Below, in pieces: positions 13,146 through 27,043 of a stretch of 64,000 bases of DNA. Where the stretch lies: contig NC_021677.1 of the NCBI RefSeq assembly GCF_000247815.1, forward strand, positions 59,030,911-59,094,910. The letters are read 5' to 3'. The stretch's first letter is position 1; the number at the start of each line of letters is the position of its first letter. A program made the position numbers and the translations under genes. Source of the DNA: Ficedula albicollis. Its lineage: Eukaryota > Chordata > Aves > Passeriformes > Muscicapidae. A model generated the notes under the pieces. That model was not told the DNA's origin and searched no databases. It saw nothing but the letters and a program-made list of their open reading frames with translations.

Positions 13146-16100
13146 GTTGAATGGGTGGGTGTTCAGCCCTTCTTGATTTAAAACAGTGAAGTGAAAAATG
13201 TTGGAGCCCTTGAAGGTGATTTTGAAGACGAGGAAGTGACTGTGCTACACAAACAGCAATCAGAGACAATTAAGAGAACTGGGACAAGTGCCTCATTCTC
13301 CCTGCAGACTGCATGGGAAATTGCACTTTACATTTCAGTCTCATTGCATTTTCAAATAAGGCCCCCAGCTATGTCATTTTTCAAGTCCAACTCAAATCAA
13401 AAGATATTGCTTAAAATCTTCCTATTACTCCAGAAGTAAAGGGAATGATTGTCTATGCTGATGAGCCTGGAAGATTGTCTTGGAAAGAATTTGACAGTTT
13501 TGTCTCCTGGTCCCATTATAATGTTATTACTGCCCTGAAAAAGGCTGACAGAGGCTGAATGCCAGTGTGAGTATGAGGGTAGTTGAGGATGGCTCTGTGC
13601 TGCTGCAGATTTTGTGTTGTTTCTCTGCAGAAACAGCAGGGAAAATGCTCTGTGTTGTGCATGTGCTTTCTCTTAAAGTTTAGTCTGATGAAGAATCTCT
13701 GCAAGACCCTATGTTAACAATACAACAGAACATACAAGCAAGCTCAAAAAACCCCTCATAAAAATGGAATGAATTAAAATAGGGAAATTTGAAAATAGTT
13801 GTCCACGTCTAATTATAACCATGTCCCTATAGAAAAAGCAAAACCCACCAGCAGTACTTTTTAAAGAACTTTCTGTTAAGCATGGGGTTCAGAATTTTCC
13901 TGAAGTGTTGAAGTGGTCCCACTTTTTCAGCCTTCTCCCCACAGATGGGAGTACAATGGGCTTGCAGAGCTGTTGCAGCTGTTTAGGTTTGCCTCAATAA
14001 GTGATGCTGCCCAGGAATGAGCCCTGCCCTCATCCCTGGCTCCTCAGGGGGAGCCAGTGCTGGCCCAGCCACTGCTGCTCTGACACAGGTTGGAGTGCAG
14101 AGGGAGGCAGGAGGACCTTGCATCCATCTGACTGCTTGTGGTGCCCAACAAACCTTCCCTGAACCAGCCCTGTCCCCTCTGCTCACTGTCATGGAAGCTG
14201 TGAAATGGAGGAGCTGTGGTGCATCCATAGAAGTGATGCAAGCTTTGCCTTACAGCAATTTTCCCTCGGAAATATCTGTGTCAATCTCACCTTACTGTTT
14301 CCTTTGCACAGGGCACTTTATTCTTTTAGAGATTTTTAATTTTAACTCCAAATATGCTGCTCCCCTTCCCTTGTTTCCCTCTGGTGACAAAGGGACAAAG
14401 GCAGAGACTCTGGGTTGGGATAATTTACTGGCAACAAACAGCAATGGGCTGAGAAACGAATAGTTACAGCAACAATATTTTTAAAAAACAGTGTACAGAA
14501 GGGTGATTTACCCATAAAGGGTGCTTCATTACCTCGATGCAGTTCCACATTGCCACTGAGACAAAGACAAAATGGAAGATATTTCCACAGCCTGGGAGTT
14601 CCTTCAACACAGGGAGCTTTTTCAGCCCTGTGTGGTGCAGACACACGACATCACACACATCAATGTAATCCATCAGTCCTACTGCAGGAATACTAAACTC
14701 GCAAAGTCATCAGATCTGTGCATGAAAATACATCCCCATGTGATGGGGTGAACCAGATGGAAACTGCATTGCATCAAAGTTAGCAAAGTGTTTGACTTAA
14801 TTGTTGTATTCAGCAGAACTCTTCACTCTCTCACCCAGGCCTGAGCCAGCAGACTGAAGCCTTTGCTTTTGCTGCTTGCAGAAACAATTCAGTTTGACTT
14901 GGCTGCGCCCCCTTCTCATCACCTGTGAGAAAAACTAGGACAGCTGTAAATGGAAATGTTAATTTATAATGCTAATTAATAGAAAGTTAGTCTAAGATCC
15001 CTCCACTCAGATACAATCACCTCTACATTAATGAGGTCATCATTGAAAACAAGAATGTAAATCAATTATTTCCAAATTAAAGATTCAAACTTTTATGTTT
15101 CTGTAAAGATTGTCTGAGAGACAAATTACAGCTACAGACAATCTGGGTCTTGCTGTCCTCAATCCAGAGCATAAACTACTCATATCTCAGAAAAAAAGAA
15201 AAGCAATGCTTTGTTGCCTAGTGATGGTTGTAAAGCAAATATGCCCACTGAAATTAAAAGGAATTTATGAAGGAAATAGCCTGCTTCTGAATCAGGAATT
15301 TTAGAAGTAAATATTAATTGTGATGGCCCTGAGAGGAAGTCTTTCACAGGGTGGGGTCAGAAAGCACCTCCAGCAAGATCATTCACATATGGAGCTAAGC
15401 AAAAGAAAGAAAAATACTGCAAACCCACATTCTCTGAACTTTATCCCAGTCCCCAGAACTGCAATGGATAATGTCTTTATCTGAAATTAATTTATTTTGG
15501 TGAGACTTCCTTGGAGCACAGTACTGCTCAAATGGTGTTTGCAAATTTGGGTCCTAGCCTGCTTGTTTTAAACCAGCTTTAGCAAAAATACATTTAGGGT
15601 GAGTTCTTGTCACAATAAGACCGAGGGGAGTTTTGTGACTGAGTTTTCAAACTACACAATAACCTTTTGTTACACATTCATGCACCTCAAGTATGTAACT
15701 CCTAAGTGGAAGAAACACATGTATGTACTTAAAAATGATTGTATATAAAAATCCAGTATTTATTGTTTTATGTTCACTAGTACCTCCATGGCTCTGCATC
15801 AATATCCCTCTGTCATTTTCTGAAACAGAGCCAAAAGTGCAACGGGAGCCAGATACCAACCTGAGATAGCAGTCTAGCTAGGAAGGCAATGCTGTCCCTG
15901 CAGAGGGACTTGGAGCAGAAGAAGTGGCCCTTGCAGTTACTGAGGCTGTCAGTCCAAATCCGTGTTGCTTTGGTCCCCTGGATAGAGATCGGGCCAACTC
16001 AGGAGCTGGCGACACGCCACGCAGACAGATGGACACAGTGGTGAGCAACAGAGACCATCAAAGGGGTTCTGAAGGCAGCATTCCTGCCTGGGAGACTCCA

Positions 16101-18349
16101 AACAGCTGGCCAGCCTGAATTTTTAAAAAACTATTCATGTTTTAGGAAGTGCTGCAGTTTGCTTGGTTCTGGATGGTGTTACACTCTGAACAAGCCAGAG
16201 ATAGGGAGAGGTATTGTCATTTAAAGTTGGTAAGTGTGGCCTGAGCTGCACAAAGGGAAGGAAGTGAAAAAGGACATTCCCTCTGAGCCCTGGAGAGAGT
16301 GAGGATGAGAAATGAGAGTAGAATTTCCCTGTGTTTTTCTGTGACAGGGCAAAACAGATCCCACACACTTCCAGGCAGAGCAGTGGAGGGAGTGTCAGGG
16401 CTGCACATTGGAAATGGGGAGGAGAAATCTCACCCTGGATTCCGAGGCTGGAATTCAGCATAAACTCACAATTCAGCCTTCCTCTCCCAAGAGGATCAGT
16501 GTTAGGGTAGAAGCCCCATGGGACAACTCCTTTCCTGGGACAAGGGTAAACACAGGATAGCTTGAATTTTTATTACAAACTGAAACCCAAAGGTGAAAAT
16601 CAGATACCAATGCATTTGTTTTTTTTAAAATAAAATAGTTTAGAGGAGTTCATCTGTAGATCTGATTTTAAGCAACTTATGTCCTTGGACAACAAACTTT
16701 AAACAGTTAAATAATTCAAGTGTAACTAAAAATTAGGCTGCTTTATTGGAATTTGAGTGGATGTTTCTCACATGCATCACCATCCCTTTGTCTTAGAGTA
16801 TTTCATCCCTTCTGTTTGCAAAAGGGGAAGAGTTTTCCCAGGCAGGTACTTTTTCTGGACTGCACCATATTGTGTTTCTGAATAATCAATCCAAACTGCA
16901 TGTCAAACACCTCTTCTACTCCATTTTCTGTAATTGAGTCCTTATTTGCTTCAGATTCCTGGGTTGTCTCATGTCCCTTTGCCAGTGTGTTGCATATTGG
17001 GCAATCAGGTCATTCCAGGTTGCTCTTGTTTTTGTTACTCTTGTGAACTCAGTTTATGTTTAATTCTGAGAATAACAGACATAAAAGGCCAACCCAAAAA
17101 AGAATATGGAAAATTAAAAGATGATGCATCCAGTGCTGTCAATATCATGTCCAGTTAGAAGGGGACAGAATGAGTGAAGAGGTTGATGAAGGGCAAGCTT
17201 CTAGTTTTTGGAACTGGTTTAGGTTTGATAAATTAGAATCCTATTATAATGTAAGATCAGTGATTTACTGCTGGGTTCCTCTTCTTGGGACAGCACTTGC
17301 AGTGCCATCTCAGGACATTCCTCCATCGTCCGTGGCCACTGCAGTTTCCCCATAAAGGTAACATGCACAAAGGCTGGCTGGTGACCGTGTTGCATTCAGG
17401 ATGTTTGGATGACCAGAGGCCCAAGACCACAGCTATCAGCAGAGACATTATCTAATTGTTGGCCTTGTCTTGGCTGCAAAGCTCAGGCACAGACCATTGT
17501 GCACCACCAGCAGAGAGGACAAAGCTACCACCATGACCCTGGCTCTAAGTCGATATTACAAAGGAGTGAATCAGGATTTAAGTCCACCTCGGGTTTTTTT
17601 TAAGGTCACTGATTCTCTTTAAAGAAACAAAACAACACGCAGACTTGTGTGCACACAAACACACACACACTTAATAATTAAAAGAATTAACATGGGAATT
17701 AGTTTGTGTTGCAAACCAAGAGACTGTTGTTAAGTGGAATTTTGCCATATGCTCTCCAACACTAGACACAAAGAAGAACCATTTTACCACTTAAACCTCT
17801 GTTTTTCTGTAGAACTGGGATGCCCAGTGCTGTTGATTGGCTCGTTTAAAGAGCATTAATGTTTGTTGTGGAGACCATATATCAAGGATATCAAGGTTAC
17901 TTAGAAGAAGTTTTTGGAAACTCTTTCTCTCAGGCTGCTGAGCTTTTATTTTGAGGAGAAAGTAACACAAATAATAAAAGACAGAGGTGCCAGTGGGCTT
18001 AGTGTAAAGAAGACTTGGAGGTTTATATTTCTTTCCTTTTTTTTTTTTTTAAAACCAGTCCAATTATGTACCACGTAGCAGCAACTGGGCTAACACCAGC
18101 CATATGATGGAATAGCTTGTAATCCGGTTGTGGGTCTAACTCCATGAGACAGACTCCAAGTAGATGAGTTTTAAATCTCCTTAGAATTAAGAAGGGTTTG
18201 GCAACCAAATTAATTGTTTTGGAAAAATCCTGCTTTATGGATCATGAGGAGGATAAAAAGGGAAAAAACATGTCATCTGTAGTGGTTAGTCAGATGTTCT
18301 TTTGGAGTTACAACGATTTCCTCTCTAATTCCTCCTCTTGTTGACATTC
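13146..18349. other. Non-coding unique DNA, no gene seen
   Basis: Unique-looking DNA. The longest open frame (14017-14463 plus, 148 codons) is low in complexity and unrecognised. A stretch at 14930-15070 is rich in homeobox-like TAATTA/TTAATG cores, and 15950-16030 has several CpGs. A T14 run lies near 18040. Apart from the CA repeat listed separately, nothing here can be assigned. Confidence 0.6.
17651..17670. repeat. Short CA-rich microsatellite
   Basis: A brief CA run interrupted once by an extra A (gcacacaaacacacacacac). It is too short to be strongly polymorphic and is typical genomic background. Confidence 0.7.
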
Positions 18350-19015
18350 CCGTTAAAAGAATAATGAGCACGATGTTCGTTGCCTTAGCGCTGCTCATCC
18401 CTGTGTACATTACGAAATCTTTGCATTAAGCCACCCAAATGGATTGAATCATACCGTGAGGCAGACACTGAAAAAACAACTGCACTCCGCTGTGAGCAGG
18501 CATAAAAGCCACGTATAAACTGATACAAGCGGCGGTAATCGCCAGGACCCTGTTCAGGAGTTTGTTTGAAAGCAGCACCAGGACCCAGGCAGCTGAGAGA
18601 GAGCCCCACTCTGCTTTAGCAGGGCTGAATTATTTTAAGTCTTTGGCTTGTTAATATTGATGCAGTTACCCTTTTACCAGGCAGGTTGTGATGCTTTGGA
18701 AAAATGTGTTCTATGCATTATTAACGCCATGTTTAAATAATGAGAGACAATTAAACGATCGCTGGGTGATAGTTTCCCAGGCGTATTCCTGTTTTATGTA
18801 TTTTGTAGATCTATACTGTACTCTCACAGAGGCTGCATTACTTAATTACCCCGTGCTTTTACAGTATTTTGGTAAAAAGTAGGTGTGCAAATAAAGGTGT
18901 GATTATTTTACGGGTGGCATAAAAGCAGCTTCATTAAGGAGCTTGGTATTAATAATCCTTTAATTGAGAAAGCCAGGAGATGATTCTTCACATGGTACAT
19001 TAAACAGTGAAATAT
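18350..19015. promoter_or_regulatory. Candidate conserved developmental enhancer
   Basis: In a window where CpG is rare, this AT-rich stretch keeps about 15 CpG sites, including clusters at 18530-18542 (gcggcggtaatcgcc) and 18757-18762 (acgatcgc). It also holds many homeobox-like cores (TAATTA, TTAATA, AATAATGA, ATTATTTTA). It contains no recognisable repeat and no long open frame. Retained CpG in methylated AT-rich DNA suggests either purifying selection or hypomethylation, both typical of conserved vertebrate enhancers. No target gene is visible in the window. Alternatives are chance composition or an unrecognised old repeat. Confidence 0.35.
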
Positions 19016-20648
19016 GCCAATTTTGACTTGATTTCTATGCTGCTAAACTACCCCACATTCATTTGCTTCAGCTTTCAGCCCTTCCATTCTCGTTTTCTCT
19101 AGCCCTGGTTACAGAATTGCAGCTTGCTTTTCACCTATCCCCTAACAGTTTAACATGGATGTCTGGGTCCAGCCCATTGTTCCAATTGTATATAGTTTAA
19201 AAAGCTCTGCAGTATTTTACTCTTTCCATTATATCTTGGCTTCCCTGAGCGCTCTGTTCGCTGCATTTTGCTTGTACTGGCTCTGTTTTCTAAACCCATT
19301 TATGGTTTTTTTTTTTTCTGTACACACTTGTTCATTGGGGAGCTTAAATTGACTTCTCTCCATTCTGTTTCCTTAACTAAAAATGCACCATTAAGGTTGA
19401 TTGAAGTCTTTTGAAAACACTTCATAAAAAATGAAAGGCCACAAGAAATTAGGCTACCAGTGTTTGCAAATACCTGTTTTCAGCCAAATTGGTGGGAAGG
19501 AATAAGAACTGAAATTTAAAAATGCCACTGATATGTATTTGGTTGCTGGTTATTTTTATAAGAATTTAAAAAGCGTGTGTAAAACATTTTGAGGAATAAA
19601 ATACCGAGACTTTAACAAAATGTGCCAAGCAGTAACTTGTTGTTGCAGAATGCCTTTTCTCCAAAAAAAACATCAGGCACAGCTCTGAGAACAGAAAATG
19701 TGAGAATGAACAGAAATGTTTGGATCAGTTATTTTCATTATTTTTCCATTATAAAAATATGTTTTACTCTCAAGTATTTCTCTTCAGTGAGTACTGAAAA
19801 CTCTTTAGGAGTAACGTTTGAACCATGGAATAACAAATTTATCAGGAATTTGGAGAGCTATTAATAAATTTTTTTACAAATGAGGAAAAAGTTTAATTAA
19901 AGCGGTGAAACTTTGAGTGCCTTTCAGAACAAAAACATCTGTGCAGAAGTTGAGGATATTAAGTATGTTTTACATTATGTACACATATCCTTAATGAACA
20001 AAGCAGCCTCATTTCACAAATCCCCCACCAGGAATGAGGGAAGTCATTCTGAGCAGCATGCTGAAGTGTCAAGAAAACTTTTATGGACATATGGAAATGC
20101 ATCTGCTTTAAAAAGAGAAATATCAAGAGGGATTTGTGCAAAGTTAAAAGCAAAGCAAGTGCTTTAGAATCAAAAGTGATTACATTGAAAATGGCAGTTT
20201 GCTTGTCAGAGCAGCTGAGGCAGCTCCTCACCAAAGAAAATACTAATCGTTCCAGCTGTTTCCAAGCTCTCCTAATACTGCTGCTTATCATTAAAAAATA
20301 TGTGCTTTATAGAAAATGTGGAAAGCTCTAAAAGAAAAATAATTTGATTTTGGTTTATTTTTAGATATTTTTTCAGACAGCTGCCAAACATGTTTTATTT
20401 ACAAGATGCATCATTTCTATGGCTTTTTCTCTTTTTCTCAAATATAGATATTCATTCTGACAGTCATCTCACTAAGTGAAGACATCTAAAATGCAAAAGA
20501 CTTTCAGTGTAAGACTTACATTGCAGAATAGGAGCAAAAAATCTTCATAGGGTGAGTTTTACAGTTCTAATGGACTTAAAAAAAAAATCTTAATATGGAA
20601 AAGACCCATACCTTTTGAGCCTCAAAATCAAACTCAGGCTTGAATACA
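19016..20648. other. Non-coding unique DNA, no gene seen
   Basis: AT-rich and free of recognised repeats, adjoining the candidate enhancer. Open frames of up to 110 codons occur by chance and show no domains. The texture resembles the flank of the candidate element, but no separate element can be delimited. Confidence 0.55.
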
Positions 20649-20822
20649 GGATCAAACAAAGTTGTAGATGACAGCTGTACCCAGACTTTGCTTTAATAAT
20701 ATGATGAATTTAAGACTTTTGCTCTTTTTTAGTTCGGATCAAACAAAGTTGTAGATGACAGCTGTACACAGACTTTGCTTTAATAATATGACGAATTTAA
20801 GACTTTTGTTCTTTTTTAGTTT
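20649..20822. repeat. Tandem duplication, two 87-bp units
   Basis: The 87-bp segment starting 'ggatcaaacaaagttgtaga' at 20649 is repeated head to tail at 20736-20822. Reading both copies base by base I count about four mismatches (ccc/cac, atg/acg, gct/gtt and the last base). This is a local duplication of unique DNA with no coding content, old enough to have diverged by about 4-5 percent. Confidence 0.93.
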
Positions 20823-22216
20823 ATAAAGGCAGTGGAATCATCCCGCCAGGCCTTGGCTGCAGCGGTGTTTGAAGGTGTAGGTGAGCACAAACTGCAGACT
20901 GTATCCCTTTCTTTGTGAATTCTCCCCTTAATGGAGGAAGAGAGCAGTGAGATCAACAAGCAGAGTAGCTGAGTACAAGGAGGTCATGCAGCAGCCCTGA
21001 GTTCTGCTGCAGAGCTACAAGGAAGCCCTGTCAGCTTCCATCCCATTAAACGAGCCAGGAGCTGCGTGTTGGACTCGCTGGGATTACCAGCAAACCCCTC
21101 CCGAGCTGTCTGCTGGCTCTTGCTCACATCCTCTATCAATTATTCAGTTCCTTTTATGCAAATAATGTTTCATGGAAGCAATAGAGATTCATAATGGGGA
21201 GAAGAGTAACATCCATTTAGGAGAATTAAATGGTAGATGAAAAGCATGACACTCTGTGGGCAGAAGCTTTTGCAATGGTGCAGTACCAGGACTCTTTAAA
21301 TGCAGGCACAGACGGGGAGAGTCAAAGTTTTGTTTGCTTTTTTTTTGACAATCGGCTCTATACAAGATTAAATAAGGGTGGAATAGACATAGGCTGCAGC
21401 ATTCCCAGTTCTGCCCAGGGGACAGAGAAGTGAGGCCTTTGTGGAAGATCTGTCTGTGTTTGCAGGCTCTAAGCTCTCCCCTTACAGGGATCTGTGCAGA
21501 AAGCCTGGATGCCAGTGTGTCTGTGCTAAAGAGAGGCTGCACTGCTCCTTAGAGTCAGGAGTCACAAAAAACAAGGGCCATTTCTGCACTCCTTTATCAG
21601 GCAAAACCCTGGTTTTAATGCATATATTGGACCAAAACTCTGCTGTAGCCTCATTGTACTTGTACTCACAGGACCAAACTCAGTCCTGCTTCCTTCTGAG
21701 ATTATTCCCACAGAAGAAATTGGTGAGTAAATGCAGACAATCCTGGGTGCATCCAGCCAAAGAACTGATTGTGCTCCTGTTGCAAGCCTTTAAATCCTTG
21801 TCTGGGATTTTCCCTGAAGGTTTATCCCTTTTCTTGTCAGTCAGCTTATGGTGGTTTTCCTGCTGAACTGTCTGTGGGCTGTTTGGCCACTTACATCTGG
21901 GTCTGCACAGTCAAGTTTGGAGGTGGTGGTACCCCACTGATGTCTCCACACTGCCAAGGCTGTGGTGGAACTGCCTGTCCTGAACACAAACAGATTAGTG
22001 GTGGTGAGAGCACATCTGTCATCCTGTGTGCTCCAACATCAATTACAGAATCTTACAATAATGTTGAATTTTATACCAGCAAACCAGTGTTTGATTAGGC
22101 AGGAACACAGAAATAGCACCAGAGCCTCAAGGCTTCTGTCTGTTGCAGCCCCTTTGCTGCACTGCTACTGTTTGTGTGCAGGGAGTGTGAATCAAAAGCA
22201 AAAAAAAGTTATTAAA
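20823..22216. other. Non-coding unique DNA, no gene seen
   Basis: Moderately GC-richer than the left flank. Overlapping open frames at 21441-21866 and 21962-22414 show no domain, and the second runs into a CR1 fragment. No repeats or RNA genes were recognised. Confidence 0.55.
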
Positions 22217-22290
22217 ACACAGAGTCATAGAACCATCCAGGCTGAAAAAACCTCTAAGACCACTGAGTCCAGCTCTGTCAAGCCCACCGT
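22217..22290 (-). mobile_element. CR1 LINE 3' fragment
   Basis: The start 'cacagagtcatagaacca' followed by 'gctgaaaaaacctctaagac' and 'gtccagctctgtc' matches the reverse complement of a diverged CR1 3' end. Similarity fades past about 22290, though the words near 22325-22345 may still belong to it. Confidence 0.72.
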
Positions 22291-25200
22291 GTCCCTTCTT
22301 TCAATCTTTCAAGTTCATTTGGGAGACAACAGCCAAGTGCTAAGAAAGTTCTCACATCTTCTGTATTTCCTGAAATGCACATACAAGGTCCAGTATTGTA
22401 ACTGTGTCTTCTAGACATAAAGACATCTCTTTCAAAAGCTTTGTAATGCAAGTGCCCTGTATATTTATGGTACTTCATCACTTAACTATCTTTAATGACA
22501 CTGTTTTTTAAGAAGGAATTTTTTTGCTAAGCCAAGGGAGACAGAAAGTGTGTTTTAATGGAGTGCAGTTAGCCTCCAAAAGCGAAATTGGCTTCCATTA
22601 TAAAATTCTGCACTTAAAGGAGCCCTGGCTATAGGCAGAGATGGAAAATTGAAAGAGTGTTATGCACAATAGTTAAGTTCAAGAGAATTAAAGCATAGAT
22701 AAATTCAGAGAATTAAAAAGAAGCCAAGCTACAGGGGGGTGCAGGGATATTTCTGATTTTGTGTTTACCACATTGTGCTTTTGCAGCCCAAGGAGATGGA
22801 AGCTTTTCCCCTTAAACAAGCAGTGCTCTCCCTCTCAGGAGGAGGCAGCAGGCCATTGAAACTCCAAGACCTCGGGAAACTTTGCCTGCTTTAGGATAGT
22901 TCTACTTAGGACAATACAAGGGTCTTTCTGTAGGGTTCAGAATTACACAGAGAGCAGCAAAACACTGTTCCAGGAAATCTGCAGAGAACAGAGCTCACTC
23001 AGCCCTTTCCTCTCCCTTTATCCCACCTAAGGCCAATTGTTAAGTCTTGCCTTAAAATCTAGTTTTACCTCTGTGGGGCTGGAGCTGCCCTAATACACAG
23101 ATGAGTAAGACAAAGCCACAGGCACCAAATTCTGCATGAGCAGTTCTACTCTTCTTTTTCCTCCACACAGTACTTATCACAACCATTTCACTCATAAGGG
23201 ACTGTCTTCTGCTGTTTTGTGCTGTTCCCCTGCTTACCTCAGCCACATTCATGTACCTCACTCCTTCAGGCTCCCTTTGGAGGTACAAACTGGGCTCCAT
23301 CCTTCTGGCTCAGAGGAACACCTGAAAATTGCTGCCAGGTGACAGCCAGGCAGTGACCAGCATGATTCAAGTTTTCTGCACCCAAATCAAGCCAAAATTT
23401 AAAGAATGGGACCTAAATCTTTGATTTATCCTGGTATAAATCCATCACAACCCTGCTGAAGTGGGTCAGCCCTAGTTCCCCAGTGCACTCCAGGCATGTG
23501 TTGGTATTCCTGATGGAAATTCAGCAGTACAACAAAGACACCTCGTGGCTGCCCTGCAAACCACACGCAAAGAGCTCACAGCCAGGAGCGTCAGCTCTGG
23601 TGGAGATCTTCACTCTAACTCCCTGACAGCTGCTTAAAAGTGTAATTAATAGCAACCCCCTCTTTCAAATCACCTGGGAGAAAAAAATTATACTGATAAG
23701 TTGAGTACATTGTGTTAATTGTGAAGAATAAATAATGTGCTCAATAGAAGTATGATGTTGGTTTCTGAATTAGGCTTAGGAACTCAAATTGTTAGAGTTA
23801 AATAAAAGCCTTCAAATTTCTATTCAATAATTTATTTTTATTTGATATGCAAAGTGAATACTGTGAAAGATTTATCAAATCTAGAAATCAGCTCTTATAG
23901 GTCTCTAAAGTCTTCTAAGAACTTTGATTTCATAGTAACATGGTAAGTTATCCACATTTGCTTTTAAACTGCTTACAGTTTTATTAGAAATCAGCAGGTA
24001 CATGTTTACAGTTTTGGATACCAGTATGTATGTTAAACCCCTAAATAATGCTACATATTGTACCCCAAATGCTATATTAAAATATACATATATATATAAT
24101 ATGAAAAGTGAAATGTGTTTTTTAAAAATAGATGGAATAATTAAGTCCACAATTACGTTCAGATGTAGTTTCACTGTTAAGCTTGGCATCACTTCACACA
24201 CACATATATGTGAGAAAGGCTCTACAGATACAATAAGTCCATTTATTTTAACAAAGTGGCAATATTTAATTAAACAATTTCTGAACAGCAAAACAAAGTC
24301 TTGCAGAGTGAATGTACCAGCATAAAACCTAGAGCTGATGTGTACTGATGTTTCCTTCCTCACCTTTGCATGAAAGGTCAGTAAAAAAGAAGGGTAATTA
24401 AGTCAGATCATGAAGCTCTTGGAAAATAGACCAACCCACTATGTAGTAAAATTTGAGAGATCAGATTGTGCCCTCAATTTTTTTTCTGGTGCAAATCCGA
24501 AGAAATAATATTAAATCAGACTTATTGTAAACTAAATTCTTAGATTTTATTGCTGATTTCTACCAGGAAGACTGAAAACAGAACAAACCAAAGGCATCTC
24601 TGGGTCCCACAAGTATCATGCATGTGTGTAAAAGGTTGCTTCACTGAATTAAATAATTTCTTTACATAATGGGTATTTCATATTCATTATGCATTCACGA
24701 TCACTGTATTAAAGTGGATGTACAAATACCCAAACTCTCACTTTGGTAGCACCACTTAAGCCTGTGAAGCAATGCTCAGAATAATTTTTTTCTCCAGAAT
24801 TTCTCTCATTTTTGCAGTTCTTTTGATCCTTGGGTTTGATTTAATTGGGCAGGCTAGAAACAACTCCACACTACACCACAGAGACTTTTTTAAAAAAAAT
24901 ATTGATTAATTTAGAGAAGTGATAATTATACTAATACTTATTTAATACATTAATAACATCACATTCAGTCCTATCATGTACCCCCATGACAATAACTTTA
25001 TTATGTTCCCTTCATGGATGAAAGCAGAAATTTGTTAATTAACTTGGAGTACAACTGTTAATACAGACAAGAGATGGAGAGTTTCACCATCTACCTCAGT
25101 ACATCCTCTACAAGCATCTTTAGAACTTTATTTTAGAAAGAGATTATTTGAAAACAAGATGAAATACTGAAATGAAATAATGAAAAATAAATGAAAAAAT

Positions 25201-27043
25201 GAAATCATTTGCATTCCTAAAACAGGGGATTCAGGAATAAAGAGCAGAGGAATGTGCCATTAGTGGTTCCTGAGCATTCTGTTGCATCTTTTAGCTCCAA
25301 CTTGTTGATTTCTCTTTTTATAAGAAAGCTTTTTGCCCTGTTCCAGTTGTGATACCAGGAAACCAGCACTGTACTGGGGGATGTGTCCCAGAAGGGGACC
25401 TGAAGGAACCCCTAAGATAATAATAAAATTATCATTATCCCTCTCATCTACAGGCAGCTGCTGGATGCATTGACTCACTCCAAACCTACTGATGCCATCA
25501 AAGGATAAAATCCCAAGTCTTAAAACACAGGTGTTTCCATTTGGGTCCAAGTTATCCTTTTAAAAATCCTATTTTTTGCTAGAATTTCTCCTCTTCTGAA
25601 ATATAATTTACTACTGAATTTTTTTTAAAAGAACAAAATGAAGCCTGGAAGTTCTTAATATTTGGAAATGCAGACAAATGTGATGCTCCCTTTTAAGTTG
25701 GGGATTGTAGTGGAGAATCCAGTTGTAAAAGAAAGTTGTTTTACTTAATGAGCAAGGATCCAGACTCCTTCTTTTGTACATTAAACAGTGCATGGCTTTG
25801 TATATTAAAGAGCTCATTACCATCTCTCTAATAGAATGGGAAAATTCAAGCATTTGTTACTTTTTTAAGTACAGTGAGGTGCAATTCTGTCTTTCAAGAG
25901 CTTTGCCTTCCTGTGTGTGTTGTTTCTTTTGATCACAGCAAAGGAAAACACTTTAAACTTTCAAGGGAAATCCATATATTAGACACAGAATTTGCTTGCA
26001 TTAATTATCTTGCAGTACATTTAAGTTGCTAATTAAAAATCATGCACAAGTGTTATGATTAATTAGGCGACACACAAACCTTAGACAAAAATTCAGTAAA
26101 CTGCACCAAATAATAAGAGAGAAATGCATGGGTTCATATGGGTTTTGGGGCTGGAATACAACTAAAAATTTAGCTCAAATTATTTCTTTAGTCTTCCTGC
26201 TTTGACACCTGAGTGAATTTTCCTTGAAGTTTAAACAAACAAGTGCTGATTAAAGACAGACTCAGTAAACAGAAAAAATGAACAGTGTTGACTAACAGCA
26301 TTTTTGTTTAATTTTATTTCAGGGTTGTGTGAAAGATTTTTCACTTTTAATAAAATCAGTTGTAAATAGAAATTAATAAGTAAATATCAGTAACAACTGT
26401 AAAATACTAAAAGATGCTACAAATATCATGCCAATTAATAAATTTAGGGACGATAATGCTCCAAAGAAATTTAATCACAGTAAGTAAGATTTGGGCTGTC
26501 ATGACACCTGAATAGCTTTATCTCTGCCCAAAGAGATGCCATGAAGGGAAAGATTACAAAAAAATTTAATTTAGGTCTTAATTGCCCTAAACCATCACTT
26601 CATCTGGTCTAGGATGATGTGACTTGTGTTGCTTAATCAAAGGCAAATATTTTGTTGGGTTTTTTTTTAGTGTCTAAGCGCGTCTGAGATGTTCTTCTAA
26701 TATTAGCATGTTGGATTCAATGAAAAGCACTGTTAAATTGGAAACACCCAGACACTAAGCATGTTGAAGAGTTGTAAAGTTACAGCAGGCTGAGAGCTGC
26801 AGGAGAGGATCAAAGAGCACATGTGGCATGTGAGGAAATGCAAACAAAACTGCTGATAGAGGATGCTCGCTGCAGCATCTCATCCACACGACTAAAAATA
26901 CGTGGTGCTGGTTTTTAGGTTTGTTTTTTTTTTCAATGTGTGAGGATCAACTTACAACATAGGGAAAAATTCTGCTTTAGGCCAGAAAAGTCCATGTTTT
27001 AAATGAGAGAAGTACCTGCAGCAGGATCCTGTGCAGAGAAGGT
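22291..27043. other. Non-coding unique DNA, no gene seen
   Basis: AT-rich DNA with no recognised mobile element. The 22500-22730 stretch and the segment at 26020-26100 (several ATTAAT/TAATTA cores) have the texture of conserved non-coding DNA but cannot be tested here. An alternating AT run lies at 24081-24102. The 152-codon frame at 23905-24363 minus has a hydrophobic, AT-driven translation and is not a credible gene. Confidence 0.55.
25158..25207. repeat. Imperfect ATGAAA-type simple repeat
   Basis: Repeated 'atgaaa' and 'aaatgaa' words with interruptions form a degenerate A-rich simple repeat. Confidence 0.65.

Noticed and set aside
15940..16030. CpG-containing segment resembling a retroviral primer-binding area
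   Set aside because: No LTR edge and no match to a tRNA 3' end could be seen.
23905..24363. 152-codon hydrophobic minus-strand frame
   Set aside because: The hydrophobicity comes from AT-rich codons; there is no domain, and nothing supports expression.
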